The translations under genes and the position numbers were made by a program. The notes beneath the pieces are model-generated. The model was given only the letters and a program-made list of their open reading frames with translations, searched no databases and was not told the origin of the DNA. From NCBI GenBank assembly GCA_021816625.1, contig JAKAXM010000022.1, positions 1 through 37,951 of the forward strand: 37,951 bases of DNA, written 5' to 3'. Shown piece after piece: positions 15,561 through 24,598 of the stretch (its first letter is position 1; every line of letters begins with the position of its first letter). The stretch is from Pseudomonadota bacterium. GTDB lineage: Bacteria > Pseudomonadota > Gammaproteobacteria > Acidiferrobacterales > Acidiferrobacteraceae.

Positions 15561-16148
15561 TCACGGAATGGGGATATTTTCGTTTTCGAGCATGCGTACC
15601 AAACGAATGAGCGGCAAGCCGATCAAGGTCGTTGGGTCGTCGCCCGCCAAACGTTCGAAGAGGGCGATGCCTAGGCCCTCGGATTTCACGCTGCCGGCAC
15701 AGTCGTAGGGCTGTTCCTTCTCGAGATAACGGGCGATGCGGTCTTCATCTAATACGCGGAAGGTCACCTCGAAGGGCGCGACCTCGGTCTGCAGCCGCCC
15801 GGTGCGGGTATTTAAGAGCGCAAGGCCGGTATAGAGGCGCGCGGTCTTGCCCGAGATGCGCCGCAGCTGCCGAGCGGCTTCCGTAAAATCTCCGGGCTTG
15901 CCGACGATTTCACCGTCGTATTCGGCGACCTGATCCGAACCGATGATGAGGGCATCAGGGGCGTGCTGGGCCACGGCGCGAGCCTTGGCGACGGCCAGGC
16001 GCGCGGTCAAAGCGGGCGCCGTTTCGTGGAGTAATGGGCTTTCGTCGGCTTGCGACACGATGACCTCGAAGGGCAGGCCAAGCCGCATCAGGAGCTCGCG
16101 GCGGTAGCGTGAGCCGGAAGCGAGGACGAGGCGCAACGGGCGACCCAC
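15561..16148 (-). CDS. Maf/YceF-type nucleoside triphosphate pyrophosphatase
   Basis: The 195-residue protein carries the Maf motifs: SGSRYRRELL at residues 11-20, IIGSDQVA with the catalytic aspartate D72, GKPGD at 83-87, and YDCAGSVKSEG followed by DDPTTLIGLPLIRL. The NCAG/DCAG-K-SEG version is that of the YceF branch, which hydrolyses modified nucleotides such as 7-methyl-GTP to the monophosphate. In many Gammaproteobacteria yceF is found beside yceD-rpmF-plsX; here it has become the last gene of the pycA-pycB unit on the opposite strand, starting four bases after the pycB stop. Confidence 0.9.
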   Translation of the reverse strand: MGRPLRLVLASGSRYRRELLMRLGLPFEVIVSQADESPLLHETAPALTARLAVAKARAVAQHAPDALIIGSDQVAEYDGEIVGKPGDFTEAARQLRRISGKTARLYTGLALLNTRTGRLQTEVAPFEVTFRVLDEDRIARYLEKEQPYDCAGSVKSEGLGIALFERLAGDDPTTLIGLPLIRLVRMLENENIPIP

Positions 16149-16152
16149 GGGT

Positions 16153-18006
16153 TTACCCGATCTCCACCAAGGCCTCGTCGGGCGTCACGCTGTCACCTTT
16201 TTTGACGTGGATGTTCTTTACGATTCCACGAATGGGGGCCGGAACCTCGTTTTCCATCTTCATGGCCTCGATGACCAGGACCGGGTCCCCGGCCTTCAAT
16301 TCCTGGCCCACACTCACGAGCACATCCACGACGGTACCCGGCATCGCGCTCGTTACATCCCCGGCCTTGCGGGCCTTGGGACGGCGCGAGGCCGAGACCG
16401 GGATGTTGGGCTGCGGGGCGCCGACCGGGTCACGCGGCTCGCTGCTCACATCGGTCGGCACTATGCCCATGGTCTCCACCATGATCTCTTCGGGCATCCC
16501 GTCGACATAGACGTAGAAGGGCCGACGCTCCTCGCTCTTATGGCCGGCGCCCCGAATCTTGATGTTGTAGGTTTCGCCGTGCATGGTCACATTGAAATCG
16601 GTCGGTGCCAGATAGCAGGGCGCTGCCTGCGCCTCCGGCGGCGGCAGGAGCTCCTCGGGCCGCAGGGTACCGGCGGCGCGCTCTTCCAGGAATTGCCGAC
16701 CGATCTCAGGGAACATCGCATACGTGAGGACGTCTTCCTCGCTGCGGGCCAGTCCGCCGATCTCGGCGCGCAATTTGGCCATCTCGGGTTTCAGATCATC
16801 GGCGGGGCGGTGCGCGATCACGGGCTGCTGGCCGATCGCAAGCCGGCGAACCCCTTCGTCGACCACGCCTGGTGGCGTACCGTAACGGCCTTGCAGGTAG
16901 AGCTTGACCTCGTTTGTGATGCTTTTGTAACGCTGGCCCGTGAGCACATTCAAGACGGCCTGCGTGCCCACGATCTGCGAGGTGGGCGTCACAAGGGGTG
17001 GATATCCGAGGTCGGCGCGTACGCGCGGGATCTCGAGCAGGACCTCATCCATGCGCGCGAGCGCACCTTGTTCTTTAAGCTGGTTGGCGAGATTGGAGAT
17101 CATGCCGCCCGGGACTTGATTGACATGCACGCGGCTATCCACACCCGTATGTTCGCTTTCGAATTGGTGATAGCGCTTACGCACCGTTCGGAAATACGCG
17201 TTCACGCGCTCCAGCCGTTCGAGGTCTAGCCCGGTATCGTAGGGTGTTCCGCGCAGGCCCGCCACAAGGCTTTCTGTGGGGGGATGGCTTGTGCCCTCAC
17301 CAAAGGCCGAGAGTGCGGTATCGATCAAATAACAACCGCTCTCGATCGCTTTCCATTGGCAGATGGCGGCGAGCCCCGAGGTCGAGTGCGAATGCAGATG
17401 CAAAGGGATCTTCACGGCCTTCACGAGGGCCTTCACGAGGGTTGCGGTTTTGGTGGGGGTCAAAAGGCCCGCCATGTCCTTGATCGCTATGGTATGGCAG
17501 CCCATGGCTTCAAGTTCCCGCCCCATGGCCACGAACGCCGCGACGTTGTGGACGGGACTCGTGGTGTAGCAGATCGTCCCTTCCGCGTGCTTGCCATTTT
17601 GAAGGACCGCTTCGATTGCGACGCGCAGATTGCGCATGTCGTTCATGGCATCGAAAATGCGAAAGACGTCCACGCCATTGTCGGCGGCCTTGGCTACGAA
17701 GGCGCGCACGACATCGTCGGCATAATGGCGATAACCGAGCAGGTTTTGGCCGCGCAGTAGCATCTGGAGCCTGGTACGCGGCAGCGCCGCCTTCAGTAGC
17801 CGCAGCCGTTCCCACGGATCTTCCTTAAGATAGCGCAGACAGGCATCGAAGGTGGCACCGCCCCAGGCCTCGAGCGACCAGTACCCGATCGCGTCCAGGT
17901 CCGGGCACGCCGGCAGCATATCCTCCGTGCGCAGGCGGGTGGCGATCAGTGATTGATGGGCGTCCCGCAGGATGACGTCCGTGATTCGTACCGGTGTCTT
18001 TGCCAC
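16153..18006 (-). CDS. pycB: Pyruvate carboxylase subunit B / oxaloacetate decarboxylase alpha subunit-like
   Basis: The 617 residues comprise the carboxyltransferase barrel (about 1-300, with the metal-binding RDAHQSL at 14-20, AIKDMAGL, and HLHSHSTSG), a conserved helical domain (to about 470) and a C-terminal biotin-carrier domain with EAMKM (580-584; biotinylated K583). The sequence alone cannot separate OadA from PycB. The adjacent biotin carboxylase gene and the absence of oadB/oadG in the window favour the two-subunit pyruvate carboxylase, which converts pyruvate, bicarbonate and ATP to oxaloacetate. This is an anaplerotic role suitable for an autotroph. The gene follows pycA by 116 bases. 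Confidence 0.88.
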   Translation of the reverse strand: MAKTPVRITDVILRDAHQSLIATRLRTEDMLPACPDLDAIGYWSLEAWGGATFDACLRYLKEDPWERLRLLKAALPRTRLQMLLRGQNLLGYRHYADDVVRAFVAKAADNGVDVFRIFDAMNDMRNLRVAIEAVLQNGKHAEGTICYTTSPVHNVAAFVAMGRELEAMGCHTIAIKDMAGLLTPTKTATLVKALVKAVKIPLHLHSHSTSGLAAICQWKAIESGCYLIDTALSAFGEGTSHPPTESLVAGLRGTPYDTGLDLERLERVNAYFRTVRKRYHQFESEHTGVDSRVHVNQVPGGMISNLANQLKEQGALARMDEVLLEIPRVRADLGYPPLVTPTSQIVGTQAVLNVLTGQRYKSITNEVKLYLQGRYGTPPGVVDEGVRRLAIGQQPVIAHRPADDLKPEMAKLRAEIGGLARSEEDVLTYAMFPEIGRQFLEERAAGTLRPEELLPPPEAQAAPCYLAPTDFNVTMHGETYNIKIRGAGHKSEERRPFYVYVDGMPEEIMVETMGIVPTDVSSEPRDPVGAPQPNIPVSASRRPKARKAGDVTSAMPGTVVDVLVSVGQELKAGDPVLVIEAMKMENEVPAPIRGIVKNIHVKKGDSVTPDEALVEIG

Positions 18007-18122
18007 GATTATCTACCTATCGTCAAGAGTGCGTGATTATACCTGCCGATGCGGCGTCCGTCTCGCTCAGATCGCCCATAGACCCGCGGACCGGCCTGCG
18101 CCCGGTTGGGCGCGGCAGGTGC

Positions 18123-19541
18123 TTACAGTCCGTGATGGGCGGCGATGGCTGCCGCGATCGCCGCTGCCAGATGCGATGTCGGCCGGCGCACCGAATAATT
18201 GATGAGCTCGGGGTGATCCTCGACAAAGGCGGTGTTAAAAAGGCCGCTTTGGAATTCGGCGGTCTTTAGGATCTCCAGGTGGTAGGGGATCGTCGTCTTG
18301 ACACCCGAGACACCCATGTCGAGCAGTGCCCGCCGGGCCCGCGCCAAGGCCTTCTCCCAGGATAACGCCCAGATCGTAAGTTTGGCGCACATCGAATCGT
18401 AATACGGGGGAAACTCATAGCCCGTATAGATGGCGGCGTCGGTGCGTACGCCTGGGCCGCCAGGTGAGTAGTAGCGGGTAATGCGGCCGAAGTTTGGCAA
18501 AAAGTCGTTCTTCGGATCCTCGGCGTTGATGCGAAATTGCAGGGCAAAGCCGCGTCTTTGAATGTCGTTTTGCGTAAATGACAAGGGTTTTCCGCTTGCG
18601 ATCAGTATCTGTTCTTGAACGATGTCGACCCCGGTGATCTGTTCCGTGACCGTGTGCTCCACCTGGAGGCGGGTGTTCATTTCCATGAAATAGAAACGCT
18701 GCTCCTGATCGAACAGAAATTCGACGGTCCCCGCATTCTCATAGCCGACCGCTTGTGCCGCGCGCACGGCAAGACCGCACACTAAAGCACGCTGCTCATC
18801 GGTAAGTTGCGGCGAGGGGGCAATTTCAAGCAACTTTTGGTGGCGGCGCTGGATAGAGCAGTCGCGCTCGAAGAGATGAACGACGTTGCCGAAGCGGTCG
18901 CCTAAGATCTGGACCTCGATATGCCGCGGGTTCACTATGCACTTTTCGAGGAAGACCTCGGCGGCGCCAAAGGCCTTAGTGGCCTCGGACACTACACGCT
19001 CGTAGTGGCGGCGCAGTTCTTCCTCGGAGTCGCAGCGGCGAATACCACGCCCGCCGCCGCCCGATGTGGCCTTCAGCATGACCGGGTAACCGATGGCTTG
19101 GGCCGCGGCCGCAGCCTCGTCTTGACTTGCGACATTGCCATCGCTTCCCGGCACGACCGGAAGCCCCGCGGCGATCGCCGCCGCGCGCGCAAGCGTCTTG
19201 TCGCCCATCTGCCGGATGACCTGAGGTGACGGGCCTATGAAGATCAGGCCGCGCCGCGCGCAGATCTCGGCGAGCTCCGGGTTTTCCGACAGGAAACCAT
19301 AGCCCGGATGGATGGCGTCACAGCCGGCGCTCAAGGCAACCGTAGCCATACGATGGGCATTGAGATAGCCGCCTACCGGATCCGGCCCCAGATTGTAGGC
19401 TTCGCTCGCCTTTTTGACATGCAGGGCATGCCGGTCGGCGTCTGTGTACACGGCCACCGACTCGATACCCATCTCGGCGCAGGCGCGCACGATTCGCACC
19501 GCGATTTCGCCACGGTTTGCCACCAATATCTTCTTGATCAC
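18123..19541 (-). CDS. pycA: Biotin carboxylase subunit (pyruvate carboxylase subunit A / AccC-like)
   Basis: The start is a GTG at 19541 (MIKKILVANRGEIAVRI) with a GGAG six bases upstream. The 472 residues form the ATP-grasp biotin carboxylase: N-terminal domain with NRGEIAVR, glycine-rich loop KATSGGGGRGI (about 157-167), metal-binding EMNTRLQVEHTVTE with the catalytic arginine, and a C-terminal domain. It carboxylates biotin on the partner carrier. Because it is next to pycB rather than accB, it is most likely the pyruvate carboxylase subunit, but AccC activity cannot be excluded. A TACAAT on the minus strand (19588-19583) may be its -10 element. Confidence 0.88.
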   Translation of the reverse strand: MIKKILVANRGEIAVRIVRACAEMGIESVAVYTDADRHALHVKKASEAYNLGPDPVGGYLNAHRMATVALSAGCDAIHPGYGFLSENPELAEICARRGLIFIGPSPQVIRQMGDKTLARAAAIAAGLPVVPGSDGNVASQDEAAAAAQAIGYPVMLKATSGGGGRGIRRCDSEEELRRHYERVVSEATKAFGAAEVFLEKCIVNPRHIEVQILGDRFGNVVHLFERDCSIQRRHQKLLEIAPSPQLTDEQRALVCGLAVRAAQAVGYENAGTVEFLFDQEQRFYFMEMNTRLQVEHTVTEQITGVDIVQEQILIASGKPLSFTQNDIQRRGFALQFRINAEDPKNDFLPNFGRITRYYSPGGPGVRTDAAIYTGYEFPPYYDSMCAKLTIWALSWEKALARARRALLDMGVSGVKTTIPYHLEILKTAEFQSGLFNTAFVEDHPELINYSVRRPTSHLAAAIAAAIAAHHGL

Positions 19542-19742
19542 CCCATACTCCCGTATGCGCGCATAACTTAAGGCGGGGCGCCATTGTAAGGCTTTGCGCG
19601 CCGGTATTCACCAAGGGGCGTAGGGGCGGCCCCGCGGGGTGGAGCAGGAACCCGGATTGGTGCCCGGGCGCCCCAGGGTTCGCGGTAGGTGCGGGCCACC
19701 CGCCGGGGTGCCGCGGTACCGACAAAACCGGGTGCGGCGGTT

Positions 19743-19771
19743 TTGACAGCCCTCCGTAGCGCCTATATCAT
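19743..19771 (+). promoter_or_regulatory. Strong sigma-70-type promoter directly at the yceD start
   Basis: A consensus -35 TTGACA (19743-19748), a 17-base spacer and a -10 TATCAT (19766-19771) form a near-ideal promoter. Transcription would begin at about 19777-19779, the first codon of yceD, so the predicted mRNA has essentially no leader. Confidence 0.65.
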
Positions 19772-19776
19772 GGCGC

Positions 19777-20280
19777 ATGACCGCCGGTTCACTGCCAAAG
19801 TCCTTGGACCCGGAACGCGCCGCTGAGCAGCGTCTGGAGCTAGAGGGCGAGTTTGGGCCTGACCTGTTGCCGCGGCTGCATGAGTGCGTGGCCGGAGAGA
19901 TGGGTCCGGTAACGGGACGTCTCGTTTTTGGGCGGGATGCCTATGGACGGGCCCTGATGGAAGGCAGCGCGCAGGCGTCGTTCCCGCTCTTATGCCAACG
20001 TTGCGCCCAAGTGTTCCGGCACCAGGCGCAGGCCCATTGGCGTATGGTTTTTGCCCGCTCGGCAGCCGAAGAGCAGGCCTTGGCAGAGCACGACGCCGAT
20101 GTCTGCTATCATAATGGCCCGATCGATGTGGCCGCGCTGGTCGAGGACGAATTGCTGTTGGCTTTGCCGATGGCGCCCAAGCACCCCGGTGGTTGCGAGG
20201 CCGGGGTGCCGGTAACGAGTCACGCGAGCCCGTTTGCCGAACTGGCGGAAATGTTTGGACGCGCACCGCGCGATAAATAG
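19777..20280 (+). CDS. yceD: YceD family protein (DUF177), 23S rRNA accumulation protein
   Basis: The 167-residue protein matches the YceD family, which is linked to large-subunit rRNA accumulation and is almost always upstream of rpmF. The N-terminus (LPKSLDPERAAEQRLELEGE) aligns with other family members from the first methionine. A CxxC pair (C73, C76) and a further C140 may bind metal. The gene opens a long plus-strand operon. No ribosome-binding site is visible before the ATG, and the only good promoter would start transcription at the codon itself, so leaderless translation is likely. Confidence 0.9.
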   Translation: MTAGSLPKSLDPERAAEQRLELEGEFGPDLLPRLHECVAGEMGPVTGRLVFGRDAYGRALMEGSAQASFPLLCQRCAQVFRHQAQAHWRMVFARSAAEEQALAEHDADVCYHNGPIDVAALVEDELLLALPMAPKHPGGCEAGVPVTSHASPFAELAEMFGRAPRDK

Positions 20281-20300
20281 GAAACTGAGGAAAGCGTAAA

Positions 20301-20480
20301 ATGGCGGTACAAAAGAGCCGTAAGACACCCTCCAAGCGCGGCATGCGCCGGTCCCACGACGCCCTGTCCCGGCCGACTTTGTCCGTCGATTCGACGAGCG
20401 GGGAGACCCATCGTCGCCACCATGTGAGCGCGGACGGCTACTATCGCGGTCGCAAGGTCCTCGACACCAAGTCCGACTAG
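20301..20480 (+). CDS. rpmF: 50S ribosomal protein L32
   Basis: This 59-residue protein begins [20 protein letters not shown] and ends [20 protein letters not shown], the hallmarks of bacterial L32 in the version lacking the four zinc-binding cysteines. GAGG lies upstream of the ATG. It sits 20 bases after yceD and 19 before plsX, the canonical gammaproteobacterial order. Confidence 0.95.
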   Translation: MAVQKSRKTPSKRGMRRSHDALSRPTLSVDSTSGETHRRHHVSADGYYRGRKVLDTKSD

Positions 20481-20499
20481 GCCAGTTTCGGAGCCATAG

Positions 20500-21519
20500 G
20501 TGACCATCACTATCGCCCTCGATGCCATGGGGGGTGATCATGGCCCGCGCGTGACGGTTTCCGCGGCGGTCGCGTTCGTCAGAGACGAACCCGACGCGAT
20601 CGTGGTGCTCGTGGGGCAGCCCGAGGCCATAGCAGAAGAGTTGCGCCGGCTGGGGGCCGCGTCCGAACCGCGTCTGCCGATCGTGCCGGCCGCCGAGATT
20701 GTCCGCATGGATGAGCCGCCGGCCCAGGCCTTGCGGGCCAAGCGCGATTCGTCGATGCGCGTGGCCCTAGGGCTTGTGCGCGATGGGCGTGCCGAGGCCT
20801 GCGTAAGCGCCGGCAACACCGGCGCGCTCATGGCCATCGCCCATTTTGTCTTGAAGACGCTGCCCGGCATCGACCGGCCGGCCATCGTGACGGCCTTACC
20901 GACCCGCCAAGGCCACGTCCACCTCCTCGATTTGGGCGCCAATGTGGAATGCAGCGCCGAACACCTCCGGCAGTTTGCCGTCATGGGTTGTTTGGTGGCG
21001 CAGGCCGTCGATGGCAAGGAGCGCCCTACGGTAGGGCTCCTGAACGTCGGCGTCGAAGAAATCAAGGGTAATGAGACCGTGAAGGCGGCAGCGCAGTTGC
21101 TGCGGGCAAGCGGTCTCAACTACGTAGGTTATGTAGAGGGGGATGGGATCTACGCCGGCGACACCGATGTCATCGTCTGCGATGGTTTCGTGGGCAATAT
21201 AGCGCTAAAGACGAGCGAAGGTCTGGCGCGGATGATTCGGGCCTTTATGAAAGAAGAATTCCAACGGACCCTCATGACCCGGCTCGTGGGCCTGATTGCG
21301 CGTCCGATCTTGCGCGCCTTTGCAAGCCGGGTGGATCCCAAGCGCTACAATGGTGCAACCCTCGTGGGCTTAAACGGCGTGGTCGTCAAAAGCCATGGGG
21401 GCGCCGACGCGGTGGCCTTGCGCAATGCCCTTCAGGTCGCCTTGCGCGAGGCCCGCCACAATATTCCGGAACGCATACGCCGTGAACTCGAGCCGCCGCC
21501 CCGGCGGGGGCTCGCGTGA
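20500..21519 (+). CDS. plsX: Phosphate acyltransferase PlsX
   Basis: The start is a GTG ([16 protein letters not shown]) with GGAG six bases upstream. The 339-residue protein makes acyl-phosphate from acyl-ACP and phosphate, feeding PlsY in phospholipid synthesis. Family signatures include [11 protein letters not shown] at the N-terminus, [10 protein letters not shown] and the C-terminal [12 protein letters not shown]. It lies between rpmF and fabH, and its stop overlaps the fabH start by four bases (GTGA), so translation is coupled. Confidence 0.96.
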   Translation: MTITIALDAMGGDHGPRVTVSAAVAFVRDEPDAIVVLVGQPEAIAEELRRLGAASEPRLPIVPAAEIVRMDEPPAQALRAKRDSSMRVALGLVRDGRAEACVSAGNTGALMAIAHFVLKTLPGIDRPAIVTALPTRQGHVHLLDLGANVECSAEHLRQFAVMGCLVAQAVDGKERPTVGLLNVGVEEIKGNETVKAAAQLLRASGLNYVGYVEGDGIYAGDTDVIVCDGFVGNIALKTSEGLARMIRAFMKEEFQRTLMTRLVGLIARPILRAFASRVDPKRYNGATLVGLNGVVVKSHGGADAVALRNALQVALREARHNIPERIRRELEPPPRRGLA

Positions 21520-22481
21520 GCAACGCAAGGATCCTCGGGACCGGTGGTTTTCTCCCTGCCCGAGTCGTGACTAACGCCGAGCTTGCCCAGCGCGTCGATA
21601 CCTCCGACGAGTGGATCGTGTCGCGTACGGGCATCCGCGAGCGACGCATCGCAGCGCCCGATGAGAGTACCTGCGATCTGGCGGAAGGGGCCGCGCGCCA
21701 GGCCCTGGATGCGGCCGGTTGTCTCGCCACCGAGATCGATCTCGTGATCGTGGCGACCACCACCCCCGACCGGGTCTTTCCCGGGACCGCCTGCCTTTTG
21801 CAAGACCGTTTGGGCATCCATGGGCCGGCTGCCTTCGATGTCCAGGCGGTGTGTTCGGGTTTTGTCTACGGACTCACCATTGCCGAAAAGTTCATACGCA
21901 CGGGTAGCGCCAAGCGCGCACTCGTCGTCGGGGCCGAGACTATGTCTCGGATTATCGATTGGCAGGATCGCTCGACCTGCGTGCTCTTTGGGGATGGTGC
22001 TGGGGCGGTGGTGCTCGGGGCTAGCGATGAACCCGGCATATTGTCGTCGCATTTGCACGCCGACGGCGCCTACAAGGACCTTTTGACGGCCAAGAATACC
22101 ATGACCGACAGCGGTTGCCTGTTACGCGCAGCGGGGCCTGTCACTATGCGCGGCAACGAGGTGTTTCGGATGGCTGTTACGACCCTCGATGGCCTGGTCG
22201 GTGAGACCTTGGCGGCAAGCGGCCTGCAGCAGGCCGACATCAAGTGGCTCGTCCCGCATCAGGCCAATACCCGCATCATCGCCGCCACCGCAAAGCGTCT
22301 GGGCCTGTCCATGGATCAGGTCATCGTAACCGTCGATCGCCACGGTAATACCTCCGCTGCATCCGTACCCTTGGCCTTTGATGCCGGGGTGCGCGATGGG
22401 CGCATCCAGCGGGGTGATGTGGTGTTGATGGAGGCCTTCGGGGGCGGGTTTACCTGGGGCGCTGTGCTCCTGCGTTATTGA
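21516..22481 (+). CDS. fabH: Beta-ketoacyl-ACP synthase III
   Basis: The 321-residue enzyme condenses acetyl-CoA with malonyl-ACP to start fatty-acid synthesis. The catalytic triad is present: C113 in VQAVCSGF, H248 in VPHQAN and N278 in [25 protein letters not shown] is typical of the N-terminus. It starts with GTG inside the end of plsX. Length and motifs agree with the family throughout. Confidence 0.97.
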   Translation: MSNARILGTGGFLPARVVTNAELAQRVDTSDEWIVSRTGIRERRIAAPDESTCDLAEGAARQALDAAGCLATEIDLVIVATTTPDRVFPGTACLLQDRLGIHGPAAFDVQAVCSGFVYGLTIAEKFIRTGSAKRALVVGAETMSRIIDWQDRSTCVLFGDGAGAVVLGASDEPGILSSHLHADGAYKDLLTAKNTMTDSGCLLRAAGPVTMRGNEVFRMAVTTLDGLVGETLAASGLQQADIKWLVPHQANTRIIAATAKRLGLSMDQVIVTVDRHGNTSAASVPLAFDAGVRDGRIQRGDVVLMEAFGGGFTWGAVLLRY

Positions 22482-23473
22482 TGGAAGCCATGACCGAGGA
22501 TGCCATGAACCCGCGCAAGGCCGTTGCTTTTGTTTTCCCCGGACAGGGCTCGCAGACGGTCGGTATGCTGCGCGCCCTTGCCGATGCCCACCCTATCGTC
22601 ACGGAGACCTTCGCCGAGGCCTCCGCGGTCCTTGGCTATGATCTCTGGGCCCTTGCGCAGCAGGGTCCAGAGCAGGCCTTGAACCGTACGGCGGTGACCC
22701 AGCCCGCTTTGTTGGCCGCGGATGTCGCCTGTTATCGGGCCTTTCGTGCGCACGGTGCGTTGGCGCCGGCGGTCATGGCCGGTCATAGCCTCGGGGAATA
22801 CGCAGCCTTGGTCTGCGCCGGCGCGCTCGACTATACGGATGCCGTGCGCCTCGTCGCGTACCGCGGCGAACTCATGCAGGCCGCCGTGCCCGAAGGCGAG
22901 GGGGCCATGGCGGCGATTTTGGGGCTTGCCGATGAGGCGGTCGAGGCGGTATGCCGCGAGAGCGCCGCAGGCGATACGCTCGCAGCCGCCAATTACAACG
23001 CCCCGGGGCAGGTCGTGATCGCCGGCAGCCGCGCGGCGGTCGAGCGCGCGGCCCTGCGCGCCCGGGCCGCGGGCGCCAAGCGGGCCATCGTACTGCCCGT
23101 GAGCGTTCCGTCGCATTGTGGGCTTATGGAAGGTGCGGCTGAGGCCTTTGCCGAACGCCTCGCCCCGGTGATGGTGCGGGAGCCCGCGGTGCCGGTCATC
23201 CATAACTATAATGTCCAGTACGCGTCCACGGGCACGGAGATCCGCGAGGCCCTGATAAAGCAGCTGTTTTCACCGGTGCGCTGGACTGAGACAATACGCA
23301 AGGTCGTAGGGCTTGGGGTTTGCGCGATCGTGGAATGCGGCCCGGGGAAGGTCTTGACGGGTTTGAACAAGCGCATTGCCGATTGCCCGTGCGTCGCCAT
23401 CGGGGAACCTGCTGACTGGGCCGCGGCATTGAGCCTGGGCGATGTCCCATGCGCGAGTGAGGGGAGGGAGTGA
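22481..23473 (+). CDS. fabD: Malonyl-CoA:ACP transacylase
   Basis: FabD transfers malonyl from CoA to the acyl carrier protein. Motifs are FPGQGSQ near the start, GHSLGEY with nucleophile S103, and H212 in SVPSHCGL (numbered from the 22481 start). The ATG at 22481 overlaps the fabH stop (TGATG), favouring coupled translation. The ATG at 22505 (MNPRKAVAFVFPGQG) is an alternative, with GAGG five bases upstream and a better fit to the family N-terminus. About 330 or 322 residues result, both normal. The stop overlaps fabG. Confidence 0.95.
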   Translation: MEAMTEDAMNPRKAVAFVFPGQGSQTVGMLRALADAHPIVTETFAEASAVLGYDLWALAQQGPEQALNRTAVTQPALLAADVACYRAFRAHGALAPAVMAGHSLGEYAALVCAGALDYTDAVRLVAYRGELMQAAVPEGEGAMAAILGLADEAVEAVCRESAAGDTLAAANYNAPGQVVIAGSRAAVERAALRARAAGAKRAIVLPVSVPSHCGLMEGAAEAFAERLAPVMVREPAVPVIHNYNVQYASTGTEIREALIKQLFSPVRWTETIRKVVGLGVCAIVECGPGKVLTGLNKRIADCPCVAIGEPADWAAALSLGDVPCASEGRE

Positions 23474-24216
23474 TGAAACTCAACAATGAAATAGCGCTCG
23501 TTACCGGGGCGAGCCGCGGGATTGGCGAGGCCTGCGCGCGGCGTCTGGCAAGCGAAGGCGCCCAGATCGTGGCGACCGCCACGTCCGAGAAAGGATTGGC
23601 GGCCATCGATGCCTATTTTGCGGCCGATGGTATTCGCGGCTGGTCGTTTTTGCTGGATCTTGCGAGCCGCGATTCCATCAACCGGCTGGTAGGAGAGTTC
23701 GAGAAACGCCAAGAATGGCCCACGATCCTTGTCAATAATGGGGCCATCACGCGGGATGCGCTTGCCATGCGCATGCGTGATGAGGATTGGGACGCGGTGA
23801 TCGCCACCAATCTCACCGGGACCTTTCAGTTGACGCGCAGCTGCATCAAGGCGATGACGAAGGGGCGGCGGGGACGCATTATCAATATAAGTTCGGTGGT
23901 GGGCGTTACCGGCAATCCCGGCCAGACCAATTATGCGGCTGCCAAGGCCGGGCTACTGGGATTTGGGCGGGCACTTGCCCGTGAGGTGGGCAGCCGTAAC
24001 ATCACCGTAAACGCCGTAGCCCCCGGCTTCATCGATACCGACATGACGCGGGCCTTGAGCGAGGAACAACGCCAGGCCCTGCTTGCGCAGATTCCCCTCG
24101 CGCGCCTGGGGGTGCCCGATGACGTGGCTCAGGCAGTCGCTTTTCTGGCGTCGCCCGCCGCCTCCTATATCACCGGCACGACCTTGCACATAAATGGTGG
24201 AATGTATATGAATTAA
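23473..24216 (+). CDS. fabG: 3-oxoacyl-ACP reductase
   Basis: The 247-residue NADPH-dependent reductase carries out the first reductive step of chain elongation. Motifs are TGASRGIG (11-18), the catalytic S140 or S141, Y154 and K158, and the C-terminal GTTLHINGGMYM. The usual NNAG is replaced by NNGA (88-91), with Ala and Gly swapped, a variant whose effect is unknown. The ATG overlaps the fabD stop by one base and is preceded by GGGAGGGAG. Confidence 0.95.
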   Translation: MKLNNEIALVTGASRGIGEACARRLASEGAQIVATATSEKGLAAIDAYFAADGIRGWSFLLDLASRDSINRLVGEFEKRQEWPTILVNNGAITRDALAMRMRDEDWDAVIATNLTGTFQLTRSCIKAMTKGRRGRIINISSVVGVTGNPGQTNYAAAKAGLLGFGRALAREVGSRNITVNAVAPGFIDTDMTRALSEEQRQALLAQIPLARLGVPDDVAQAVAFLASPAASYITGTTLHINGGMYMN

Positions 24217-24307
24217 TGACATGGGGTCTAAGCTAGACTTCGCCTATAGTCCTATGTTAACTATGCGCCCGCACGGGCTTTCCAAATGATTTTTCGGAGG
24301 AAACAAG

Positions 24308-24547
24308 ATGAGCAGCATCGAAGAGCGGGTAAAGAAGATCGTCGTAGAGCAGCTGGGGGTCAATGAGAACGAAGTGTCGACCGACGCGTCGTTCGTAGAC
24401 GATCTGGGCGCTGATTCACTGGATACGGTGGAACTCGTGATGGCCCTGGAAGAAGAGTTCGATTGTGAGATCTCCGATGATGAGGCGGAAAAGATCACGA
24501 CCGTGAAGCAGGCTGTCGACTATATAACGGCGCACGCGGCGAATTGA
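24308..24547 (+). CDS. acpP: Acyl carrier protein
   Basis: This small acidic 79-residue protein carries growing acyl chains on a phosphopantetheine arm attached to S37 in [11 protein letters not shown] very strong ribosome-binding site (GGAGG, seven bases before the ATG) fits its high expected abundance. A 91-base gap before it, larger than elsewhere in the operon, is AT-rich and may hold an extra promoter, although I cannot define its -35 and -10 with confidence. Confidence 0.97.
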   Translation: MSSIEERVKKIVVEQLGVNENEVSTDASFVDDLGADSLDTVELVMALEEEFDCEISDDEAEKITTVKQAVDYITAHAAN

Positions 24548-24598
24548 CGCCACCTGCCGTTGCGCGCAGCGGATACTGAAGGCCCCAGGGGGATCTCC

